From Luteitalea sp. (GTDB lineage Bacteria > Acidobacteriota > Vicinamibacteria > Vicinamibacterales > Vicinamibacteraceae): a DNA stretch of 64,000 nucleotides. Made by a program: the position numbers and the translations under genes. Location of the stretch: assembly GCA_009377495.1 (NCBI GenBank), contig WHTZ01000012.1:426-64425 (forward strand), given 5' to 3'. The stretch's first letter is position 1. Every line of letters starts with the position of its first letter. A model generated the notes under the pieces. That model ran no database searches. It had not been told where the DNA came from and saw only the letters and a program-made list of their open reading frames with translations. Below, one piece after another: positions 58,771 through 64,000 of the stretch.

Positions 58771-60186
58771 CTACTTTTCGCGCCCGAGCTTCCAGAGCTC
58801 GGCTCTCAGCTCCTGGGTGTTGCCGACGACTGGCACGATGAACTGCCGGTACGCATCCTCGTAACCGCGTTGCATCAGCTCGTGCAAGGTGTGACGCCGA
58901 TCCGACCGCTCATCGTAGACCCCGCCGAAATCGAACGGGCCGAGCGGGTTGTGCGCCGGCTGAATGTGGAAGAGCGCCAAGAAGCGGTCGAACAGCGCGG
59001 TGGTCGCGTCGCGAACGGCCGCCGCCTCGACCGACGCTAGATACTCACCCGCCCAGGCGCGCGGATGCACGCGACGCGACGCCAGCGCGTGAGGGCGCTC
59101 GAGGGGCGGCGTGGCTGACACCAGAATCACCTGCTCTGTTCCTGCCGCCGACACCTCCTCGAGCAACCGCACCAGGCCGCCCGGCCGGTCGGCGAGTCGG
59201 TGGCTCTCGCCACGCCACACGCTTTCTGTCGCGAACGTCAACAGGTGCGGCTCGGCGATCATCGGCACAACGAGCGCCCCACCCACCGCATCGAATACGT
59301 GGTCGCGTCCGATCCCTGCAAGATCGATCAGCTCCCCGGCCCGGCCCGCCAAACCACTCTCCGCACCTCGGAAGAAACGACGACGATGTGGGTCTTGCAA
59401 CAGACCAAAAACGAGATCTCGGTGCGTGTCGAGATCGTGGCACGTGATAATCAGCTCGCGCGAGCCCGGCTGACCAAGGTTCTCCAGCAACAGCTCCGCG
59501 TACCGCCGGCTGATGTCGCGACGGCCCGGTTGCACAACCGGCGCGGCTCCACGGACGAACTGCCAAAAGCTCGCCACGACGCGTGCGAGCGCCTGAGAGG
59601 CGTCGAGCGGCGCGCCAAGCGCGAGCCACCACGGTTCACCCCGGCTGCGCCGCCGGTGCCGCCCGAGCTGCGCGTAGAGCCACTCCACCGCGAGGCACAA
59701 CAACGCAGCCAGCAAGGAGAGCACCGCAAGGCGCGGGATGTAGGTGACGAACACATCTCGCCGGAAGCTCGTAGCGAGCAGCTCGACGAACCAGCGAGCC
59801 ACAACGCCGTTGCCGTCGAGATGCAGAATCTGTAGGACTAGCGCGACCGGATAGAGAAGCGCTCCGAGCAGAAGGAGCGCCACGGGCAGCGCCAGGGCAC
59901 CAAAGGCGAGAAGCAGTGCCCAGCCTGCGACACGCCACATACGCCTCCAGCGATATAATTTGCTGACGCCCCTGAGCGGCTCCCACAGGCCATCCGGCTC
60001 CCATAGTCGACCGCCGGCATCGACCGCAGCCAGCACCGCTCCGGCGGCGCCGATGCCGCGGCCCCCAAGCAGGTCGATTTTGACGCCCGCTTCGGTGAGC
60101 GCCTTGAGCACGCCCGCGTGATAGGCCCCGGCCGATCCCGTGCCGGTCAACACGAGCGCCGTACGCAACCGTGGCGAGTACGACAC
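58771..60186 (-). CDS. patatin-like protein lacking the catalytic serine
   Basis: A protein of about 471 residues. It starts with the patatin oxyanion loop TALVLTGTGSAGAYHAGVLK (G-x-G-x-x-G) and should continue with the nucleophile elbow G-x-S-x-G, but here the corresponding sequence is LLGGRGIGAAGAVLAA: serine is glycine. The second catalytic element D-G-G/A appears as PFDFGGVYDE. Residues of about 85-190 contain two to three hydrophobic segments (AGWALLLAFGALALPVALLL, LAVLSLLAALLCLAVEWLY). It is probably a membrane-bound, catalytically inactive relative of patatin phospholipases. I prefer the GTG at 60186; the frame extends to 60273 through a serine/threonine run that is antisense-free shadow of the greA end and would overlap greA by 68 bp. 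Confidence 0.75.
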   Translation of the reverse strand: MSYSPRLRTALVLTGTGSAGAYHAGVLKALTEAGVKIDLLGGRGIGAAGAVLAAVDAGGRLWEPDGLWEPLRGVSKLYRWRRMWRVAGWALLLAFGALALPVALLLLGALLYPVALVLQILHLDGNGVVARWFVELLATSFRRDVFVTYIPRLAVLSLLAALLCLAVEWLYAQLGRHRRRSRGEPWWLALGAPLDASQALARVVASFWQFVRGAAPVVQPGRRDISRRYAELLLENLGQPGSRELIITCHDLDTHRDLVFGLLQDPHRRRFFRGAESGLAGRAGELIDLAGIGRDHVFDAVGGALVVPMIAEPHLLTFATESVWRGESHRLADRPGGLVRLLEEVSAAGTEQVILVSATPPLERPHALASRRVHPRAWAGEYLASVEAAAVRDATTALFDRFLALFHIQPAHNPLGPFDFGGVYDERSDRRHTLHELMQRGYEDAYRQFIVPVVGNTQELRAELWKLGREK

Positions 60187-60205
60187 CGGTGGGCGAAGCA
60201 GCGCC

Positions 60206-60685
60206 TCACCCGCGCTGCTGGTTGTCGTCGTGGATCGTGACGAGCTTGACGAGCTCGAAGGACCGCTGGCCATTAGGCGTGGGTACGTTGACCTCGTCGC
60301 CCTCCTCTTTGCCGACGAGCGCTCGACCGATGGGCGAAGCGGTCGAGATGAGCCCTCGCTCGACGTCCGCGTCCTCGGGCATTACCAGCCTGTACACCAT
60401 TGAGGTGCCGTCCGCTTCGCGCACGTGCACCGTCGAGCCGAACGCCGCCCGGTCCCGCGGAATCTTGTCGAGGTTGAGCAGCGCCAGCTCGGAGAGGCGC
60501 TTCTGAAGCATTCCAATACGCGCCTGAACGAGGCCTTGCCGTTCCTTGGCCGCTTGGTACTCCGCGTTCTCGCGAAGATCCCCTAGCTCGCGCGCCCGCC
60601 GGATCTCCTGCGGCAGCTCCCTCTTGAGCTCTCGCTCGAGTGCTTGAAGCTCGTCTTCGAACCGCTTGAGTAACTGCGACTTCAT
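60206..60685 (-). CDS. greA: transcription elongation factor GreA/GreB family
   Basis: A 159-residue Gre factor of normal length. The N-terminal coiled coil (LQALERELKRELPQEIRRAR, then ELGDLRENAEYQAAKERQGL with the D/E-x-E-N acidic tip that reaches the polymerase active centre) is followed by the FKBP-like C-terminal domain (FGSTVHVREADGTSMVYRLV, GLISTASPIGRALVGKEEGD). It stimulates cleavage of backtracked RNA in RNA polymerase. The start ATG at 60685 fits the family. It converges towards nothing; the patatin-like gene follows it 19 bp later. Confidence 0.95.
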   Translation of the reverse strand: MKSQLLKRFEDELQALERELKRELPQEIRRARELGDLRENAEYQAAKERQGLVQARIGMLQKRLSELALLNLDKIPRDRAAFGSTVHVREADGTSMVYRLVMPEDADVERGLISTASPIGRALVGKEEGDEVNVPTPNGQRSFELVKLVTIHDDNQQRG

Positions 60686-60826
60686 CTACGTTCCGACGGA
60701 AGAAGCACCGTCCCTGGTTTCGTGACGCTGCCGAACCCCTCAACAGACCGTGGAAACACTTGCAGGGCGAGGAAGTTTGGCCCATATCGCACTTCACTCG
60801 CCCTGCTCATCGGCATCTTAGCATCA

Positions 60827-60888
60827 AGGGGTACAGGGACAAAGGGATAAAGGGATAGAGGGATAGAGGGTCAGGGGCGAGGGGCGAG
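60827..60888. repeat. purine-rich simple tandem repeat
   Basis: About 60 bp of AGGGATA/AGGGATAGAGGG-type units (GGGGTACAGGGACAAAGGGATAAAGGGATAGAGGG...) between greA and the RNA methyltransferase gene. No hairpin is formed. Slippage-prone arrays of this type recur in the spacers of this window. Confidence 0.6.
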
Positions 60889-60927
60889 CGAAGCGAGCTC
60901 CGTTCTCTGATAGTCTGCTGTTGGAAG

Positions 60928-61776
60928 ATGTCACGCGCGACCACGCCACGGCTCGAGACGATCACGAGCCGTCGTAACCCGCTGGTCGAAACGTTTCGGC
61001 GTGCGGCGCGAGCCCGGCCGGCCACGACCATCCTCCTCGACGGCGTCCACCTCGTGGAGGAGGCGCTCGCCGCAGGTGTGACCATTGAGGTGGCCGCGTG
61101 GTCAGAGCGGGTGCTCCAGCGCAACGAGGGACGCGCGCTCGCGCGAGCGCTCCAGGCCCATCACGTGCGCATCGTCCCTGTCAGTGACGATGTGCTCGCT
61201 GCGATGAGCCCTTCGACCACGTCGTCTGGCCTGGTGGCCCTCGCACACGTCGAGACCATCGATTGGCAGACGCTCGCGTCACCGTCTCTTGCCTTCGTTG
61301 TGGTTGCAGTGAGCGTGCAAGATCCGGGGAACCTCGGTGCGCTGGTGCGGGTGGCTGACGCGGCCGGTGTGGACGGCGTGGTGGCCTGCGGCCACTCGGC
61401 CGACCCGTTCGGATGGAAAGCGCTGCGGGGAGCGATGGGGAGTGCCTTTCGAGTGTGTGTCGTGCGCGAGCGCTCGATCCAGCGTACCCTTGACGAGCTG
61501 CGTGATCGTGGCCTGCGCCTCGTCGCCGCGGGCCCGCGTGGCGGCACGATGCTGCACGCGTGCGACTTCAGGCGCCCCACGGCAGTCGTGCTTGGCGGCG
61601 AGGGTCAGGGGCTCGACACCGCGGTGCTCGGCGCGGCCGACGAGATGGTGACCATCCCCATGCGACCGCCCGTCGAATCGCTCAACGTGACCGTGGCCGG
61701 CGCCCTGATTCTTTTCGAGGCCGCCCGGCAACGAGGACTTGTCCCTCATGACCCGAGGTTCACCGCTGTTCCCTGA
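60928..61776 (+). CDS. SpoU/TrmH-family RNA 2'-O-methyltransferase
   Basis: A 282-residue methyltransferase of the SPOUT class. The N-terminal substrate-binding domain starts [18 protein letters not shown] and includes [20 protein letters not shown]. The knotted catalytic domain shows [20 protein letters not shown] (motif 1, N-x-G-A/N-x-x-R), GRALGPR-like [34 protein letters not shown] (motif 2) and [20 protein letters not shown] (motif 3, the S-L-N-V-S/T-V-A knot). It methylates ribose of a specific rRNA or tRNA nucleotide; the target is unknown. Its 3' end overlaps rarA by 29 bp, so the two are coupled. Confidence 0.94.
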   Translation: MSRATTPRLETITSRRNPLVETFRRAARARPATTILLDGVHLVEEALAAGVTIEVAAWSERVLQRNEGRALARALQAHHVRIVPVSDDVLAAMSPSTTSSGLVALAHVETIDWQTLASPSLAFVVVAVSVQDPGNLGALVRVADAAGVDGVVACGHSADPFGWKALRGAMGSAFRVCVVRERSIQRTLDELRDRGLRLVAAGPRGGTMLHACDFRRPTAVVLGGEGQGLDTAVLGAADEMVTIPMRPPVESLNVTVAGALILFEAARQRGLVPHDPRFTAVP

Positions 61777-63127
61777 CGAAGGGGCTCCGGCAGAAGCATC
61801 CGAGCGCGCTCCGGCGCCGCTCGCAGAACGCATGCGGCCGCGAACGCTCGACGAAGTGGTCGGCCAAGAGCACCTGCTCGCTCCCGGCGCGCCGCTCCGC
61901 GAAGCGATTCTCAACGACGTGCTCCAGTCGGTGATCCTGTGGGGCCCGCCCGGCTCCGGGAAGACGACACTCGCCCGCCTGATTGCTACGGTGACGCGCG
62001 CGCGCTTCGTGGGGTTCAGCGCGGTGCTGTCCGGCATCAGAGACGTCAAAGACGTCATGGCCGAGGCCGAGCACCACCGCAGGCGCTACCACCAGCGGAC
62101 CATCGTCTTTGTGGACGAGATTCACCGGTTCAACAAGGCACAGCAGGACGCGTTTCTGCCGCGCGTGGAGGCGGGTGACATCGTGCTCATCGGCGCAACC
62201 ACGGAAAACCCGTCGTTCGAGGTCAACGCCGCCCTCCTGTCTCGGTCGAAGGTGTTCGTGTTGCAGCCGCTGGACACGCCGCACCTCGTGACATTGCTGC
62301 GCCATGCGGTGGAAGACGAGGTACACGGCCTGGGTGAGCGACATCTGGATGTCGAAGAGGGTGCGCTCGAGGCGATCGCTCAGTACGCCAACGGCGACGC
62401 ACGCGTCGCGCTCAACGTGTTGGAGCTCGCAGTCGGCATCATGGGATCGCGGGGACAACCGGCCGGTGACCCGACGGCACGTCCTCGGCTCGATCGCGAG
62501 ATGCTATCTGGCCTCATCGCGCGACGCGCACTCCTCTACGACAAGAGCGGAGAAGAACACTACAACCTCATCTCGGCGCTGCACAAGTCGCTCCGGAACA
62601 GCGACGCAGACGCGGCCGTCTACTGGCTCGCCCGCATGCTCGAGTCAGGCGAGGATCCGCTCTACCTCGCGAGGCGACTCGTGCGCTTCGCCTCGGAGGA
62701 CATCGGGAACGCCGATCCGCAGGCGCTCCAGGTCGCGGTAGCCGCCAAGGATGCCGCCCACTTCCTCGGGATGCCCGAGGCCAACACCGCGCTCGCGCAA
62801 GCGGCAATCTACCTCGCGACGGCTCCCAAGAGCAACGCCAGCTATACGGCGTACACCCGCGCCGCCGAGGACGCACAGCGTGACGTCGCGGAGCCCGTGC
62901 CCCTGCACCTGCGAAATGCGCCGACGGGCCTCATGCGCGAGCTCGGATACGGCAAGGGCTACGAGTACGCACACGATGCGGACAACGCTGTCACAGGGAT
63001 GGAGTGCCTACCCCCGAGACTCCGCGGACGGAAGTACTACCGACCGACGGTCCGCGGCTTCGAGCGCGAGCTCCGCGAGCGGATCGAGCGATGGGAAGCC
63101 GCGAAGCAAGAGAAAGGTTCGAGGTAA
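61748..63127 (+). CDS. rarA: replication-associated recombination protein A (RarA/MgsA)
   Basis: A 459-residue AAA+ ATPase of the RarA family. [20 protein letters not shown] at the N-terminus, Walker [21 protein letters not shown], Walker [21 protein letters not shown], sensor 1 [20 protein letters not shown], and the C-terminal tetramerisation part ([40 protein letters not shown]) are all present. RarA acts at stalled replication forks and on ssDNA gaps. The ATG at 61748 overlaps the end of the methyltransferase gene; a TTG at 61739 is a less likely start. Operon with spoU/trmH. Confidence 0.95.
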   Translation: MTRGSPLFPDEGAPAEASERAPAPLAERMRPRTLDEVVGQEHLLAPGAPLREAILNDVLQSVILWGPPGSGKTTLARLIATVTRARFVGFSAVLSGIRDVKDVMAEAEHHRRRYHQRTIVFVDEIHRFNKAQQDAFLPRVEAGDIVLIGATTENPSFEVNAALLSRSKVFVLQPLDTPHLVTLLRHAVEDEVHGLGERHLDVEEGALEAIAQYANGDARVALNVLELAVGIMGSRGQPAGDPTARPRLDREMLSGLIARRALLYDKSGEEHYNLISALHKSLRNSDADAAVYWLARMLESGEDPLYLARRLVRFASEDIGNADPQALQVAVAAKDAAHFLGMPEANTALAQAAIYLATAPKSNASYTAYTRAAEDAQRDVAEPVPLHLRNAPTGLMRELGYGKGYEYAHDADNAVTGMECLPPRLRGRKYYRPTVRGFERELRERIERWEAAKQEKGSR

Positions 63128-63165
63128 GTGCAGTGAGATGACGTCCTCTCACAATTCGGCCCCCT

Positions 63166-63666
63166 TCAGCTCTTCTCGTACTCCTTCAAGAACCCCAGAA
63201 ACTCACGCAGGTGCTCCTGCTCGTCGCCAAGGATCTGAATCACCATGTCCTGCGTGACGTAGTCGACGCCGTCGCAGAACGCAATCACTTGGTTGTAGTG
63301 CGCGATCGCCTGCTTTTCCGCTTCGATGACACCCTGGATGACGCGCTTGACATTCGTCGTGTCGGATGTCGGCTGGAGATAGTCCTGGTCAGGCTTGAAG
63401 GCAAAGCTACCGGGCGTCGATCCGGCAAGCGTCTTGATGCGCCGCGCGAACTGCTGCGCGTGACCAAGCTCCGTCGTGACATCCTGCGCCAGGTTCTTCT
63501 TGATTTCCTCCGCCCGCACGCCGTCCAGATTGACGGAGTGACTCAAATAGTTCATGACGGTCTCGAGCTCCATCCAGTAGGCGCGCGTCAGCAGCTCGAT
63601 GATCTTCGTTCGCTTCGTTTGGTCCTCGATGAGCAGCGTCGCTGCCTTGTTCCGACCCCGCGGCAT
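63166..63666 (-). CDS. ferritin-like diiron protein
   Basis: A 166-residue four-helix-bundle protein. Candidate iron ligands lie at the expected spacing: YWMELETVMNYLSH (helix A), VTTELGHAQQFARRI (helix B, E-x2-H), VIEAEKQAIAHYNQVIAF (helix C) and QILGDEQEHLREFLGFL (helix D, E-x-x-H). This is the bacterioferritin/ferritin-like fold and is likely to store or oxidise iron, or act as a stress protein. The ATG at 63666 is preceded by AAAGGGGGC; the upstream open frame (to 63846) is shadow. It follows the mutL gene on the same strand after 14 bp. Confidence 0.85.
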   Translation of the reverse strand: MPRGRNKAATLLIEDQTKRTKIIELLTRAYWMELETVMNYLSHSVNLDGVRAEEIKKNLAQDVTTELGHAQQFARRIKTLAGSTPGSFAFKPDQDYLQPTSDTTNVKRVIQGVIEAEKQAIAHYNQVIAFCDGVDYVTQDMVIQILGDEQEHLREFLGFLKEYEKS

Positions 63667-63680
63667 AGTGCCCCCTTTCT

Positions 63681-64000
63681 TTACACTCGTTGAAAATTTC
63701 GCTCGAGCTCGCGGCGCGTGAGACGAAGGGCAACCGGCCGGCCGTGCGGGCAGACGGTCGAGTACGCCGTTCGGCGCAGCTCGTCCAGGAGGTACTGCAT
63801 CTGCTCCATGGTCAGCCGGTCGTTGGCTTTCACAGCCGCGTGGCACGCCATCGTTGCGGCGAGACGGCCAAGCGCGTCGTGGACACGTCCCCCGCGGTCG
63901 AGTCCGTCGAGATCATTGGCCAGCGCCCCAACGGCCGCCGTCGCTTCGTCTACCTTCAGTAGCGCGGGCACGGCGCTCATCTTGAGGCTGTCGCCTCCGA
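63681..64000 (-). CDS. mutL: DNA mismatch repair protein MutL, C-terminal end (partial)
   Basis: About the last 105 residues of MutL are visible; the gene continues beyond the window end. The segments LAATMACHAAVKANDRLTMEQ and VCPHGRPVALRL are the C-terminal motifs ([S/A]C[R/K]xAx[K/R] and CPHGRP) of MutL proteins with endonuclease activity. Their cysteine and histidine, with the DQHAxxE motif outside the window, bind the zinc of the nicking centre. This suggests a MutH-independent mismatch-repair pathway. The ferritin-like gene follows 14 bp downstream. Confidence 0.93.
   Translation of the reverse strand, partial: GGDSLKMSAVPALLKVDEATAAVGALANDLDGLDRGGRVHDALGRLAATMACHAAVKANDRLTMEQMQYLLDELRRTAYSTVCPHGRPVALRLTRRELERNFQRV

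Noticed and set aside
60187..60273. Upstream start of the patatin-like gene at 60273
   Set aside because: It would overlap greA by 68 bp and add a Ser/Thr low-complexity run that only reflects the greA 3' end in another frame; the GTG at 60186 leaves a normal 19-bp gap.
1..64000. tRNA, rRNA and other structured RNA genes
   Set aside because: I inspected the intergenic spaces for cloverleaf or conserved rRNA sequence and saw none; small RNAs cannot be excluded without computation.

Overview
The window is a GC-rich bacterial chromosome segment with about 55 genes and no rRNA, tRNA or CRISPR array that I could find. Several traits point to Acidobacteriota, most likely the Vicinamibacteria (subdivision 6): a TonB-dependent receptor with an N-terminal carboxypeptidase-regulatory-like domain, a VWFA-type secreted protein, a 71-residue protein beginning MARGWESKSV, and many GC-rich palindromic repeats of the GTAGGGCG...CGCCCTAC kind between genes. 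This assignment is inference from gene content and was not checked by a search.

Layout. 1-7.4 kb: the end of a TonB-dependent receptor, a GNAT acetyltransferase, a truncated CBS-domain gene, a small conserved protein, a giant Lhr-type helicase, a 163-bp inverted-repeat (MITE-like) element and a DinB-family protein. 7.4-12.3 kb: a Tat-exported PhoD-like phosphatase, a phospholipase C remnant, a divergent HxlR regulator / YceI pair with a strong promoter between them, and a DUF2071 protein. 12.5-18 kb: a fused trehalose-6-phosphate synthase/phosphatase facing an RNA-repair group (RtcB ligase and its activator archease), plus the YchF ATPase. 18-29.3 kb: an accessory metabolic region with an exported amidohydrolase, an IclR regulator, ApbE and a DoxX protein, followed by a probable sugar/amino-sugar catabolic operon (NagB-like, Gfo/Idh/MocA, GNAT, NagA-like, epimerase, DapA-like aldolase) and a convergent L-rhamnose mutarotase.

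29.4-38.2 kb: a cyclic-nucleotide-binding protein beside a transporter-HEAT-repeat protein, a PagL-like lipid A deacylase with a probable frameshift in its signal peptide, and a large hybrid histidine kinase. A scar follows: a 126-bp copy of the 3' end of the dynamin-like gene that lies exactly 9,600 bp away, then a transposase relic and a frameshifted coiled-coil membrane gene. 38.2-46 kb: an iron-uptake operon (siderophore receptor, DUF3649, PepSY/PiuB, DUF3325) behind a near-consensus Fur box. Just upstream is an unusual 988-residue protein that fuses an ECF sigma factor to a zinc-finger anti-sigma-like segment, a membrane helix and a long C-terminal region.

46-64 kb: mostly housekeeping. 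It holds a dynamin-like GTPase, small envelope proteins, a lipid-transport ABC system (MlaD/F/E type) translationally overlapped with uvrB, a VWFA protein, a DHH phosphoesterase, a trans-sulfuration PLP enzyme, a patatin-like protein without the nucleophile serine, GreA, a SpoU/TrmH RNA methyltransferase, RarA, a ferritin-like protein and the 3' end of mutL.

No single novel defence or mobile system stands out. The most unusual items are the sigma/anti-sigma fusion, the repeat families whose ends supply stop codons to neighbouring genes, and the dynamin 3'-end duplication joined to a transposase relic.
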